Below are positions 1-8,314 of a stretch of DNA of 64,000 nt, piece by piece. Each line of letters starts with the position of its first letter. The first letter of the stretch is position 1. The notes under the pieces were generated by a model. It did no database searches. It was not told the origin of the DNA and saw only the letters and a program-made list of their open reading frames with translations. The DNA comes from Jiella pacifica (GTDB lineage Bacteria; Pseudomonadota; Alphaproteobacteria; Rhizobiales; Rhizobiaceae), in the NCBI RefSeq assembly GCF_010500815.1, contig NZ_JAAAMG010000019.1, positions 44,454 to 108,453 on the forward strand, in the 5' to 3' direction. Both the position numbers and the translations under genes were made by a program.

Positions 1-201
1 GAGGGCTCTCGGCCGGCCGTACCAGCGGTGGGCAAGCCCGCCGAGGGCGGGCGCGAGACCGATATCGAGGGTGAGACTGGCCCCGCCGACCTGTCGGCCG
101 GCCCGGACGAGGCGGGGTCCCGCCTAGAGGCAGACCCGGGCGAGCGCAAGCCCGTCCAGGGCGGAAAGCGCGAGGACGAAGCCGGAGGAGAGGAGCGATG
201 A
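1..201 (+). CDS. 3' end of an upstream gene (possible ribonuclease E/G family), partial
   Basis: Frame 1 is open from the first base to a TGA at 199-201, and that stop overlaps the yacG start codon in an ATGA arrangement, which is typical of translationally coupled genes. The translated tail is low-complexity and rich in Gly, Pro, Glu, Arg and Lys, with a loosely repeated K-P-x-x-G-G-x-R-E motif, so it carries no recognisable domain. In related Rhizobiales the gene before yacG is often a ribonuclease E/G family protein; that identity is inferred from gene order only. The 5' part lies outside the window. Confidence 0.55.
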   Translation, partial: EGSRPAVPAVGKPAEGGRETDIEGETGPADLSAGPDEAGSRLEADPGERKPVQGGKREDEAGGEER

Positions 202-395
202 ACGGCGAAGCGACGGCTCCGACCCCCATGCGCCCGACCCGGAAATGCCCCGAATGCGGCCGCCTTTCGCGGCGCGAGACCTTTCCGTTCTGTTCGCCGC
301 GCTGTCAGGCGGTGGACCTCAACCGCTGGCTCTCGGGGCGATACGTCATCCCCGGCCCGCCCCTCGACGAGGTGTCGGACGACAACGAGCGCTGA
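198..395 (+). CDS. yacG: DNA gyrase inhibitor YacG
   Basis: This 65-residue protein has the family's treble-clef zinc site: C-P-E-C near residues 18-21 and F-C-S-P-R-C-Q near residues 31-37, followed by the diagnostic D-L-N-R-W-L-S-G stretch. YacG proteins bind one zinc ion and in E. coli bind GyrB and inhibit DNA gyrase; the role here is inferred from the family. A strong purine-rich ribosome site (GGAGGAGAGGAG) lies just before the ATG, inside the end of the upstream gene, whose stop it overlaps. Length is normal for the family. Confidence 0.93.
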   Translation: MNGEATAPTPMRPTRKCPECGRLSRRETFPFCSPRCQAVDLNRWLSGRYVIPGPPLDEVSDDNER

Positions 396-553
396 TCTCG
401 ATCGGAAGTCTTGCGGGATGGTCGCCAATGCGGGGCCGCGAGAGAGCTCTGGAGAGCCCAGCCGGGATCGTCCCGCCGGATCGGCGCGAAACATTCGCCG
501 ACCGAGTTTCCCGCGTGCAGCCGACGAAGCGGCTGGCGCCACGCCCGAGTGGT

Positions 554-751
554 TCAGCGCTGCTCGTCGCCTTCATGCAGGGGCGCGTCGAGTGCTTCGA
601 TGCGCGGACGCCCGTTGTCACGGCGCAGCGCCGATACCGCATCGACCATGCTCGGGGAACGTTCGGCGTTCGATCGCGTCGCCGCGATGCCGAGCGCGCG
701 AAGGGCGCTCTCCACTTGTTCGGCGAGGTCTTTGTCGTCATCGATCCGCAT
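554..751 (-). CDS. small hypothetical protein (65 aa)
   Basis: I do not recognise this product. It begins ATG-CGG-ATC-GAT and encodes a short hydrophilic protein rich in Asp, Glu, Ala and Arg, with an N-terminal half that looks helical and no membrane segment. Third codon positions are strongly G/C, as in neighbouring genes, which is the main reason to think it is real. The ribosome site is weak (GGGA about 7 bases before the start). It is convergent with yacG and downstream of the transglutaminase-like gene on the same strand. It could still be a chance frame. Confidence 0.4.
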   Translation of the reverse strand: MRIDDDKDLAEQVESALRALGIAATRSNAERSPSMVDAVSALRRDNGRPRIEALDAPLHEGDEQR

Positions 752-1146
752 GACAGTCCCGATGTTAGAACGACGTTGCCGGAATGGACCAGCCACCTTT
801 GGTCTTCTTGGGATGCCGATCCCCATTTGCCGGGGACGGTCCCATGGTTGGGACTTCCGCCGCGCGACGAGGGGATCGGTTCGCGGCGGTGACGTGGGCT
901 GCAGGGCACAGGGAGAGGTCGAATTCTGCTCCCCACCAACGGCCAATCTAGGGTGCCTTCCCCGAGGCGAATATCAATCAGTTTAAGAACCGCCAAATTC
1001 TTTGGGCAGGCACGAATCAGCGCGCTCCGCGGCCAGCTGATTTCGGCTAATTCCGGCCCGGCATCCATCGCCGATGCCGAAAGCCTCCGCCGCGTGGAGA
1101 GCGACGAAGGCGTCGGGATGGCGGGATGTCGCGAAAGACTGCGGTT
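752..1146. other. intergenic stretch without a recognisable gene
   Basis: These 395 bases separate a small hypothetical gene from the transglutaminase-like peptidase. Frames here are short or have poor codon bias. No tRNA, repeat or convincing promoter was seen; a tRNA sometimes found after yacG in rhizobia is absent. Confidence 0.4.
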
Positions 1147-1773
1147 CTAGCGGTCGACGGCGCCGACCAGCACGTCGCGTCCGTTGGCGATGCGGTTCCA
1201 TTTGCCCGGGTCGCCCGTGTTCTGACGTTTCAGGAACGCGTAAGGCGTGTCGCTCCACAGCAGGACGCGCCAGTTGAGATTGTCGAGGATGAAATCGCCG
1301 TCGGTGGTATGGAGGGTCAGCACTGCGTGGCCCTCGCCATTGGTCTTCTTCACCACCGTGATGAGAAGATTGCCGAGATCGATCTTGGCCTCCTCGTGCA
1401 GCCGCTTGCGCTTGCGAAGAACGAAGTCCTCGCAGTCGCCGGTGGATGCCGGATAGGTCCAGTATTCCTCGACGCCGTAGATCTTCTCGTCGGATTCGGG
1501 CTTGATCTGCGCGTTGACCGAGACGTTGATGGTGGCGATCGTGTGGATCAGCGATCGGGTCAACACCAGAGGCTTTGCCTGGCCAGGTTGCGCGACAGGA
1601 CGGCATTCGGCGGGACTGCGCTTGCACAGGCCCTGTTGCCCGATGGGGCGGGGCGCCTCGACGCCGATCTGCATGAATGGCCCCCGAGCCTCGACAGCTT
1701 CGGCGTTGCCGGGCCCAAAAGCTGCCGTCAGGCAAAGCAAGAGCGTGGCGCCAATTGCGCGAAATCCCACCAT
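1147..1773 (-). CDS. bacterial transglutaminase-like cysteine peptidase (BTLCP, family C93)
   Basis: The 208-residue product starts with a signal peptide (hydrophobic core about residues 7-20, probable cleavage near A-E-A at 24-26), so it is exported. The predicted catalytic triad is Cys114 in the G-D-C-E-D-F motif, His149 in G-E-G-H-A-V-L, and Asp164 in F-I-L-D-N. Together with the W-T-Y-P-A-S-T-G lead-in this is the pattern of the DUF920/Peptidase_C93 family. Related periplasmic enzymes such as LapG cleave surface adhesins, but no GGDEF/EAL partner is nearby, so the substrate is unknown. It is transcribed alone. Confidence 0.88.
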   Translation of the reverse strand: MVGFRAIGATLLLCLTAAFGPGNAEAVEARGPFMQIGVEAPRPIGQQGLCKRSPAECRPVAQPGQAKPLVLTRSLIHTIATINVSVNAQIKPESDEKIYGVEEYWTYPASTGDCEDFVLRKRKRLHEEAKIDLGNLLITVVKKTNGEGHAVLTLHTTDGDFILDNLNWRVLLWSDTPYAFLKRQNTGDPGKWNRIANGRDVLVGAVDR

Positions 1774-2056
1774 GCGTCCCCTCGATCGCAGGTTAATTTA
1801 GCTGATCTGCCGATGTTCTATGCAATGGCGAAATGAGTCAATCCGTTGTGCACTGCGCAACGGCGCCGGCCGATAGCCAGACACAAGATTGGCGACGGCC
1901 CGGCGCAAGTTGCGCGCTCAGGTGACGCGGAAGCTCACCTGTCTTCGGTTGCAAAGGCTTGCGTGAAAAGGAGATTCCGGGCTCGGCTCGCAGATTGTGA
2001 CGTTTCGATCACACTGGCGGGCAAGAAGGGCCGCGGACTCTCGACGCCAACAGGCT

Positions 2057-2902
2057 TCAGCCCATGTCGTCAGCCGCCCTCACGAGTTCCGACAGGCTCC
2101 GGGTAATGAGATCAAGGTCCTGCGGGCGGGAGAGCCGGTGATCGCCATCCCTGACCAGGCTGAGGATCACCGCATGGTGGGGCAGGTGCTCGACGAGGGT
2201 GAGGGCGTGTTCGTAGGGCACGTCCGGATCGGCCATTCCCTGAATGATGGTGACCGGGCATTTCGTGTCGATCAATCCGTCGAGGACGAGATTGGCGCGG
2301 CCGTCGTCGATGAGAGAGAGGGTGTAGACATCCGGCTCGTCGGAATAGTCGGACGGGGCGAGAAGGCGGCCGTTCGCCTCGATTTCCTTCCGCTGCTCGG
2401 CCGAGAGTTTCGGCAGAAGCAGCCGCTCGGTGAAATCTGGCGCCGGCGCGAGAAGCAGCATGGCGCCGATGCGCTCCTCGACGCCGAAACGTTCGGCCCG
2501 CCTGACGAGGTTGAGCGCGATCCACGCCCCCATGGACGAGCCGACGAGAACGAGCGGGCCTCGGCCGATTTCGTGCAGGACGGCTGCCGCCTCCTCGGTC
2601 CAGCGCCCGATGGTGCCGTCTTCGAAATCACCGCCGGACTCGCCGTGGCCGGAATAGTCGAGGCGGCAATAGCCGTAATCGTGCCGTGCGGCAAAGGCGA
2701 GAAGATGCTCGGCCTTGGTGCCGCGCATGTCGGAGCGGTAGCCACCGAGCCAGACGATCGTCGGGGCGCTCGCGCGGGCGCCGCTGCGGCGAAGGCGGTA
2801 GGCGATCTCGCGCATGGCCGCACCCTCTCCGACAGCCAACCGCCCGGCGATCTCGTTCGCCGCGTCGGCGGCGTGTTCAGGGGACGTGACGTTTGAAGCC
2901 AT
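2057..2902 (-). CDS. alpha/beta hydrolase, ABHD10-like
   Basis: The 281-residue protein has a serine hydrolase triad: Ser123 in the G-S-S-M-G elbow (121-125), an acid in G-M-A-D-P-D-V-P (Asp225 or Asp227), and His255 in G-D-H-R. Motifs such as G-Y-R-S-D-M-x-G-T-K-A, L-D-Y-S-G-H-G-E-S and L-V-G-S-S-M-G-A-W resemble mitochondrial ABHD10 (an acyl-protein thioesterase/esterase) and its alphaproteobacterial relatives. No signal peptide is evident, so it is probably cytosolic. I chose the ATG at 2902 because homology-like sequence begins soon after; Met30 is an alternative. Its physiological substrate is unknown. Confidence 0.85.
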   Translation of the reverse strand: MASNVTSPEHAADAANEIAGRLAVGEGAAMREIAYRLRRSGARASAPTIVWLGGYRSDMRGTKAEHLLAFAARHDYGYCRLDYSGHGESGGDFEDGTIGRWTEEAAAVLHEIGRGPLVLVGSSMGAWIALNLVRRAERFGVEERIGAMLLLAPAPDFTERLLLPKLSAEQRKEIEANGRLLAPSDYSDEPDVYTLSLIDDGRANLVLDGLIDTKCPVTIIQGMADPDVPYEHALTLVEHLPHHAVILSLVRDGDHRLSRPQDLDLITRSLSELVRAADDMG

Positions 2903-3275
2903 GGTTGGATCACCGAAATCTCGAGTGGCTTTGGGTCTCACGGCAGTGAGGCCATTGCAAGTCGCCGGGTTCCCGGCACCATGCTTGTCACGACAGCAGC
3001 GTCGAAGCCCCCGTTGGAAGGGGTGACAATCCGAAACCGGCTCACCATGTCTCTTCTGGGAGGCAAGTTTCGTTCGTCGCACGGAGATTGCCGGCCGAAA
3101 CAGGTGCGGCGAAAGCGGCTTGCCGCAGGTGTCAAGCCCGACGATTGGTGCTATAAGGAAAGAGGGCGTGCCTCCGATCGCTTCGAGCGAACAGGGTGAC
3201 GGGCGATCGAACCGATCCTCGACCTAGCGCGTTCCAGACAGATCAATCCGTCGTCAACAACTGGAGAATACGACC
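2903..3275. other. divergent intergenic region between hydrolase and infC
   Basis: These 373 bases must hold the promoters of the hydrolase gene (minus) and infC (plus). A TATAAG hexamer at 3152-3157 could be the infC -10 element, and a minus-strand TTGACA lies at 3130-3135, but neither has a well-spaced partner. No gene is supported here. Confidence 0.35.
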
Positions 3276-3278
3276 ATT
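3263..3278 (+). promoter_or_regulatory. infC: infC ribosome site and ATT start codon
   Basis: GGAG at 3263-3266 is followed nine bases later by ATT at 3276-3278. The reading frame continues directly into conserved IF3 sequence, and no in-frame ATG or GTG occurs before residue 47. AUU starts are the classical basis of IF3 autoregulation, because IF3 itself discriminates against non-canonical start codons. Confidence 0.85.
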
Positions 3279-3815
3279 CGCAGACCATTTCGCGCACCGC
3301 CGGCTCAGAAGGAGGGCCCCCGCTCGAATCGTGAGATCCGGGTTCCGGAAATTCAGCTCATCGACCACGAGGGCCAGAATCGCGGTCAGATCTCGACGCA
3401 GGAAGCCCTTTCCATGGCAGAAGAGGCCGGCCTCGATCTCGTCGAGATCGTTCCGACCGCCAATCCTCCTGTCTGCAAGATCCTCGATCTCGGCAAGCTG
3501 AAATACGAGAGCCAAAAAAAGGCGGCCGAGGCGCGCAGGCGCCAGAAGACCATCGAGGTCAAAGAGATCAAGATGCGGCCGAACATCGACGAGCACGACT
3601 ACGAGACGAAGATGAAGTCCGTGCGGCGCTTCTTCGACGAGGGCGACAAGGTGAAGGTCACGCTTCGCTTCCGCGGTCGCGAGATGGCGCACCAGGAACT
3701 CGGCATGCAGCTTCTCAATCGTGTCAGGGAAGAGACTGCGGAGTATTCGAAGGTCGAGGCCGAGCCGAAGCTCGAAGGCCGTCAAATGATGATGGTGCTG
3801 GCGCCGCGCGGCTGA
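3276..3815 (+). CDS. infC: translation initiation factor IF-3
   Basis: The 179-residue product has the IF3 N-terminal domain ([12 protein letters not shown], then [15 protein letters not shown]), the linker with [10 protein letters not shown], and the C-terminal domain ([15 protein letters not shown] and [10 protein letters not shown]). IF3 binds the 30S subunit, prevents premature 50S joining and proofreads start codons. The ATT start at 3276 gives the usual N-terminus (I-R-R-P-F); starting at the first ATG would delete most of the N-terminal domain. No rpmI-rplT follows: a terminator ends the unit, as is usual when these genes are unlinked in rhizobia. Confidence 0.96.
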   Translation: MRRPFRAPPAQKEGPRSNREIRVPEIQLIDHEGQNRGQISTQEALSMAEEAGLDLVEIVPTANPPVCKILDLGKLKYESQKKAAEARRRQKTIEVKEIKMRPNIDEHDYETKMKSVRRFFDEGDKVKVTLRFRGREMAHQELGMQLLNRVREETAEYSKVEAEPKLEGRQMMMVLAPRG

Positions 3816-3906
3816 AGCTCGCGCGAAACGCCGCCGCATCTGGAGCACGACCGAAGTCGCAGCGGGCCACGCTGCATCCGGCAATGTTCCGTCAGCCATT
3901 GGAAAG

Positions 3907-3939
3907 ACGCCGCCGGGCCGACCGTCCAGGCGGCGTTTT
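3907..3939 (+). terminator. Rho-independent terminator after infC
   Basis: A perfect 8-bp stem (ACGCCGCC at 3907-3914 with GGCGGCGT at 3929-3936), a 14-base loop and a short T run (3936-3939) lie 92 bases beyond the infC stop. Confidence 0.7.
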
Positions 3940-4085
3940 CGTCTCGCGGCGATGGCAGAACCCGCGACACCGTCCTTCGGCATCTCTCGACCGGAACGGG
4001 CGGACGGCGTTCCCTGCTCTTTCATCCGTGCCCTGCCGGTCTTATCTGCCATGCGCGGACGAAGGCAGTGCGAGAGAGGATCGAC

Positions 4086-4505
4086 ATGAGCGGGACGCCG
4101 AACGGAGCGCTGGGGCATGGCCGGGCGCCGAGCCTCGAAGAGATCGAGGAAATGGCGGTCGCGGCCTATGGCGATCTGCCGGAGGAATTCCGCACGCTCT
4201 GCGGCGACATCCGCTTCATCGTCGCCGATTTCCCCGACGAGGAGATCATCGATGCGATGGGCCTCGACAGCGAGTTCGACATTCTCGGCCTGTTCGAGGG
4301 CCGGCCGGTCGGCGACATGGGAGTGCCGATCACCGGCGAGATGACCAACCGCATTCTCCTCTATCGTCGGCCGATCATCGACTACTGGGCCGAACACGAG
4401 GAAACGCTGGAGGCGATCGTCCGGCACGTGCTGATCCACGAGGTCGGCCACCATTTCGGTCTCTCCGACGACGACATGGAAGAGTTGGAGCGCGAGTCCG
4501 AGTGA
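4086..4505 (+). CDS. zincin-like metallopeptidase family protein
   Basis: The 139-residue protein has a zinc-binding H-E-V-G-H-H-F-G-L-S-D motif near residues 118-128, preceded by I-V-R-H-V-L-I. Length, the acidic C-terminus (D-D-D-M-E-E-L-E) and the helix-rich N-terminus fit the small Zincin_1 (PF06262) family, whose substrates are unknown. It has no signal peptide. The ATG at 4086 has AGAGAGGA at good spacing; a GTG at 4068 is a weaker upstream option. Its 3' end overlaps the end of the convergent DUF2459 gene by 131 bases. Confidence 0.87.
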   Translation: MSGTPNGALGHGRAPSLEEIEEMAVAAYGDLPEEFRTLCGDIRFIVADFPDEEIIDAMGLDSEFDILGLFEGRPVGDMGVPITGEMTNRILLYRRPIIDYWAEHEETLEAIVRHVLIHEVGHHFGLSDDDMEELERESE

Positions 4506-5232
4506 GGTTTGCCGAGCGCTGCACCGGTAATTCGTCCCGGTGCAGGTCGAGCGACAGGAAGAGGAGTTGCGGCAGCGGCGTCCACCATCCGGTGGTGACG
4601 CCCGCCCGACGCAGCATCGCCGCGGCCCAGCCATTGCAGTTGGCGAGGATGTGGAAGCGGCCATGTGCTTCGTAGAACCGGTCGAACGCGCCATAGGCCG
4701 TCCCGGTGATCTCGATGGGCTCGTCGCCCGCCCCGCGGGAAAAGGTCGCCAGTACCGCCGATCGCAAGGCGTCGTAGTCTTCCTGCGTCAGGTCGAGCGT
4801 CTTGACGTCAGGGCTCGCCGCGTCGATCGGTCCAGCCAGCGCGACGTGCAGCGACGAGGCATCGCCGACGAGGGTGCGTAGGACCGGCATGGGTTTTATG
4901 TCCGCCCATGTCGGCGTCTCGGTATAGAAGCTCCGGCCGCCCCAGCCGACGGTGATCCACCGGACGTCCGGTCGATCGACGGGCAGTCCGGCATCCGCCA
5001 GAAATGCGAAGTCCCGGCGCGTCCGTGGGGTGGCGGGGAGGGCGATGTCGCTATGGATGAGCCCGGCAAGAAGCAGGATCCGGTGGGAATTGGCGCCGGA
5101 GGATCCGCCGGAATCGGGCGCAGCGCCGCGCGGGACCGCAACCCCGAGAACCAGGCTGGCGAGGCCGGACGATAGGAGCAGCCCGGCGGCGCCCAGGCCA
5201 CGGACGAGAAGGCGCCGCCTCGGTTTCACCAC
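4375..5232 (-). CDS. DUF2459 / TIGR02117 family protein, C-terminally extended
   Basis: The 285-residue product has an N-terminal hydrophobic segment (about residues 10-33) suggesting export or membrane anchoring, then family-like motifs G-L-I-H-S-D-I-A-L-P, V-G-W-G-G-R-S-F-Y and N-C-N-G-W-A-A-A-M-L-R-R-A-G. The function of this family is not established. Recognisable sequence ends near residue 232 (base 4537). The remaining 53 residues are Arg/Pro/Ser-rich and mostly read antisense to the metallopeptidase gene, so the original stop codon appears to have been lost, or a base error exists near 4530. Confidence 0.75.
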   Translation of the reverse strand: MVKPRRRLLVRGLGAAGLLLSSGLASLVLGVAVPRGAAPDSGGSSGANSHRILLLAGLIHSDIALPATPRTRRDFAFLADAGLPVDRPDVRWITVGWGGRSFYTETPTWADIKPMPVLRTLVGDASSLHVALAGPIDAASPDVKTLDLTQEDYDALRSAVLATFSRGAGDEPIEITGTAYGAFDRFYEAHGRFHILANCNGWAAAMLRRAGVTTGWWTPLPQLLFLSLDLHRDELPVQRSANLTRTRAPTLPCRRRRDRNGGRPRGSARAGRSPPAFPRVRPSSR

Positions 5233-5465
5233 GAGGCATCGTGCCCCTGACCGCGAAGCAATGCAGTCGAGCGCGGATTGCCGCAGGAGGTCTTGGAGGC
5301 CGCGGCGAGCCCGTGGTGAGCGGCCATCGCGAAGACCCGGCCCCGAACAATCCGATCGAGGCCGAGGTCGCCGAGGACGGGGATGCGCGTCGCGCCCATA
5401 TCGGCGCTCCGTTCGGATCCCGCGCCCCGGCCTCGGGACGCGCGGCGGGGCGTTCTCGGCCCCAG

Positions 5466-5672
5466 TTACTGTTCCCCGAGATTCATCTGGGGATCGTAAT
5501 CCTCGCGCGGGACGGACTTCGTCACGGCTTGGCCGCAGCGCATGGTCTTCGCTACGTCGTCGAAGGCGTAGGTCGGTGAGCCGTAGAGCTCCCAGCCTTT
5601 CGACAGGGCCAGGGACACCTTGTGGCAGAAGCTGGAATCGTCAGGCCCGGTGAGCATGCGGTAGAGTTTCAT
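5466..5672 (-). CDS. DUF1737 domain-containing protein
   Basis: This 68-residue protein matches the small DUF1737 pattern: M-K-L-Y-R-M-L-T-G-P-D-D at the start, then H-K-V-S-x-A-L-x-K-G-W-E-L-Y-G-S-P-T-Y. It has no membrane segment and no known biochemical role. It starts 4 bases after the stop of the CoA-ester lyase gene, so the two are probably co-transcribed and perhaps translationally coupled; no strong ribosome site of its own is visible. Confidence 0.8.
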   Translation of the reverse strand: MKLYRMLTGPDDSSFCHKVSLALSKGWELYGSPTYAFDDVAKTMRCGQAVTKSVPREDYDPQMNLGEQ

Positions 5673-5676
5673 TGGA

Positions 5677-6576
5677 TCACGCGTCGTTGGAGGGAGTTTC
5701 AAAGGATCGCGTAGCGATCTCGTCACGTCGCAACAGCACCCGGCGCGCCTGGGTCAGATGCAGCCGCTCGACCATCCGGCCGTCGAGCTGAATGACGCCG
5801 CGACCGGCGTTGTCCGGCCGTTCAAAGGCGGCGACGATCGCTTCGGCTTCGCCGATTTCGGCCTCGCTCGGACCGAATGCCGCATTGGCCGGGTCGATCT
5901 GCGCGGGGTGGATCAGGGTCTTGCCGTCGAAACCCATCCGCCGGCCGGCGGCGCATTCGAGCCGAAGGCCTTCCCCGTCACGAAGATCGCCGAAGACGCC
6001 GTCGAGGACATAGAGGCCGTTCGCCTTGGCGGCGAGGACGATCTGCATCAGCCACGGCAACAGCTCGGTCCGGCCGGCGTCCGGCTGGATGTCGGTGGCG
6101 AGACGGATGTCGTTTGTCCCGACGACGAAGGCCGACAGTCGTCCGCGCACGCCCTTTCTGGCGATCTTCTCGGCCCGCGCGATACCGCGCGGCGTCTCGA
6201 TCATCGCCCAGAGCCGCAGTCCCGCCGGGGCGTCCATTTCGTCGAGCGCCCGCGCAGCAGCCTCGAGCATGTCGCCGTCCTCGACCTTCGGCAGGAGCAC
6301 GGCATCGATGCCGGACCCGCGCGCCATCAGGAGGTCCTCGGTTCCCTCGCGGGTCTCGATCGGATTGATGCGAACGATCTTCAGCCCGGGAAACCGCGAT
6401 GCCGCAAGATGCTCCCGCAGCTTTTCCCGCGACGGACCTTTCGCCTCCGGAGCGACGGCATCTTCGAGGTCATAGATGATCCCGTCGGCGGCAAGGCCGT
6501 CGGACTTCTCGAGCGCACGGGCATTGGCGCCGGGGACGTAGAGAATGGAGCGAAGCAGCGAGCGCGTCTTGGTCAT
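5677..6576 (-). CDS. HpcH/HpaI aldolase / CitE-like CoA-ester lyase
   Basis: The 299-residue protein belongs to the CitE/malyl-CoA lyase-like enzymes of the HpcH/HpaI superfamily. Visible hallmarks are R-S-x-L-Y-V-P-G, D-L-E-D-A-V (metal and substrate binding), R-I-N-P, L-L-P-K-V-E, A-M-I-E-T-P-R-G (catalytic Glu) and G-F-D-G-K-T-L-I-H-P-A-Q-I. Such enzymes cleave or form C-C bonds in 3-hydroxyacyl-CoA esters such as malyl-CoA, beta-methylmalyl-CoA or citramalyl-CoA. The exact substrate cannot be told from sequence. It is followed by the DUF1737 gene and is divergent from the ferritin-like gene. Confidence 0.88.
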   Translation of the reverse strand: MTKTRSLLRSILYVPGANARALEKSDGLAADGIIYDLEDAVAPEAKGPSREKLREHLAASRFPGLKIVRINPIETREGTEDLLMARGSGIDAVLLPKVEDGDMLEAAARALDEMDAPAGLRLWAMIETPRGIARAEKIARKGVRGRLSAFVVGTNDIRLATDIQPDAGRTELLPWLMQIVLAAKANGLYVLDGVFGDLRDGEGLRLECAAGRRMGFDGKTLIHPAQIDPANAAFGPSEAEIGEAEAIVAAFERPDNAGRGVIQLDGRMVERLHLTQARRVLLRRDEIATRSFETPSNDA

Positions 6577-6668
6577 GGAGATTTCCTTGCCGAAAAGCGC
6601 CTGCCACGCAAGCCTTGGACGGCCGCTGAGATGGCGCCGATCTCAAGCTCAGTCTCGAGTTCAAAATT

Positions 6669-6686
6669 TATAATGGTTGAATTATA
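6669..6686. promoter_or_regulatory. AT-rich inverted repeat in a divergent promoter region
   Basis: TATAAT at 6669-6674 and ATTATA at 6681-6686 form a perfect 6-bp inverted repeat with a 6-base spacer. It gives a consensus -10 hexamer on each strand between the CoA-ester lyase and ferritin-like genes. It could be a pair of divergent -10 elements or an operator; no good -35 partner was confirmed. Confidence 0.4.
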
Positions 6687-6813
6687 CAGCGAAGACCGGG
6701 CATGGCGAAAGTATGTCAGGTAGCCGACGAAATAATAACCCGTCATGGACAAGGGAACGAGGTCTCCTGAAGTTGATTTACTAGGCATACATCAAATCAA
6801 TGAGGAGGCACCC

Positions 6814-7263
6814 ATGGCGACGACAGTCGGTCAGGAACGGGAAATCGAGACTCTCGTCCAGGATCTGATCATTCTCGAACGTGACGCGATCGCGGCCTAC
6901 GATTCCACGATCGAAAAGTTGTCGGACGCAGCGTTGAGTTCGCAGATCGCCCAGTTCCGCCGAGATCATCTGCAGCATCTCGACGTGCTCAACGAGATGG
7001 CCGCCGAACTCGGCATTCCGGCGCCGACCGAAGGCGACGCCAAGCAGATGCTGACGACGGGCAAGATCGCGCTCGCCCAGTTGATGGGCGACAAGATGAT
7101 CCTCAAGGCGATGAAGACCAACGAGGACGACACCGTCACCGCATATTCGCGCGCGGCGAACCATGCGGATGCGATCGAAAAGTCGCGAGCCTTCTTCGCC
7201 AAGGCGCTTGCCGACGAAGAGCGCCATCGCGCCTGGATGGAACAGACGGCCGCAGCTCTCTGA
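6814..7263 (+). CDS. ferritin-like four-helix domain protein
   Basis: The 149-residue, almost wholly helical protein carries acidic/His motifs expected of a di-iron four-helix bundle: L-E-R-D-A-I-A-A-Y near residues 26-34, R-R-D-H-L-Q-H-L-D, and A-D-E-E-R-H-R-A-W-M near the C-terminus. It resembles the PA2169/DUF2383-type ferritin-like families, thought to act in iron or oxidative-stress handling. The ATG at 6814 follows a strong GAGGAGG at 6802-6808. The next gene is a manganese catalase on the same strand, which supports a stress-defence role by context. Confidence 0.78.
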   Translation: MATTVGQEREIETLVQDLIILERDAIAAYDSTIEKLSDAALSSQIAQFRRDHLQHLDVLNEMAAELGIPAPTEGDAKQMLTTGKIALAQLMGDKMILKAMKTNEDDTVTAYSRAANHADAIEKSRAFFAKALADEERHRAWMEQTAAAL

Positions 7264-7462
7264 GACGAGCCTCGACCGAGAGCTTCGAAAAATCCGGCGG
7301 ACGACGCGTTCGAACAGATGGTTTGGCTCGCCGCCGCCTTTGGAGGCCGATGATCGCATGGCCGCCGGCCGACCGCCAGCGTGTGCTGCAGCCGCAGCAC
7401 GCGAACGACGAGGTGCGCCCAAATCGGCGCGCCGCTTCCGCAGCAGAACCAAAGGGACGATC

Positions 7463-8287
7463 ATGTTTCACCATTCTTCCAAGCTTCAGTATACCGTCAC
7501 CGTCGACACGCCGGATCCGCAGTTCGCCAAGCTGCTCCAGCAGGCGATCGGCGGCGTCGAGGGCGAGATTCGCGTCGCCATGCAGTATTTCTTCCAGGCG
7601 ATGGGCGCCCGCGGCGACGATCGGATCCGCGACCTCTTGATGGCCACCGCCACGGAAGAACTGTCGCATATCGAATTTCTCGGTCATGCGGTGGCGCTCA
7701 ACCTCGAAGGTGCGCCCGTCACCGTCCAGGAGGAGGCGGCCAAGGACCCGGTCGTCAACGCCATTCTCGGCGGCGCCAACCCGCGCCATCTCCTGTCCTC
7801 GGGCCTGTCGGCCATGCCGGTCAACGCCAACGGCGTGCCCTTCGACATGAGCCACGTCTACGCCACCGGCAACATCGGCGCCGACATGCTGGCCAATGCG
7901 ACCGCCGAGGCCGGCGGCCGGGTTCTCGCCTCGCGCCTCTATAATCTCACGGATGACACGGGCATGAAGGACATGCTCTCCTTCCTCATCGCCCGCGACA
8001 GGATGCACCAGCAGCAGTGGCTGGCGGTGATCGAGGAGCTGGGCGGGCTGTCGGCCTCGTTGCCGATTCCGAACTCGACCCCCGAGAACCACGAGGCGAT
8101 GCAGCACTCCTACTATTTCCTCAACACGCTGCTCGACAAGGAAGCGCCGCAGGGCCGTTGGTCCTCGGGCCCCTCGCTCGACGGACGCGGCGAGTTCTCC
8201 GTCAAGCAGCAGCCGGAGCCGGAAGGTCAGGTTCCGAGCCTCGGCAAGGCCAGGCCGAATTCCGGCGCCCAGACGGAACAGATGTAA
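7463..8287 (+). CDS. manganese catalase
   Basis: The 274-residue protein is a non-haem dimanganese catalase that dismutates hydrogen peroxide. All metal ligands known from the Lactobacillus plantarum enzyme are present at nearly identical positions: Glu35 (G-E-I-R), Glu66 and His69 (E-E-L-S-H-I-E), Glu149 (T-A-E-A-G-G-R) and His182 (R-D-R-M-H-Q-Q-Q-W). The C-terminal tail is Gly/Pro/Glu-rich. The ATG at 7463 follows AAAGGGA. It lies 199 bases after the ferritin-like gene, with which it may share stress regulation, and is followed by a hairpin terminator. Confidence 0.95.
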   Translation: MFHHSSKLQYTVTVDTPDPQFAKLLQQAIGGVEGEIRVAMQYFFQAMGARGDDRIRDLLMATATEELSHIEFLGHAVALNLEGAPVTVQEEAAKDPVVNAILGGANPRHLLSSGLSAMPVNANGVPFDMSHVYATGNIGADMLANATAEAGGRVLASRLYNLTDDTGMKDMLSFLIARDRMHQQQWLAVIEELGGLSASLPIPNSTPENHEAMQHSYYFLNTLLDKEAPQGRWSSGPSLDGRGEFSVKQQPEPEGQVPSLGKARPNSGAQTEQM

Positions 8288-8314
8288 GGTCCTTTCCTAG
8301 ACCGACGCAGCGAG

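Noticed and set aside
6754..6774. GGAAC...GTT resembling a general-stress (EcfG) promoter before the ferritin-like gene
   Set aside because: The spacer is 13 bases instead of 16-17, so it does not fit the sigma factor's consensus.
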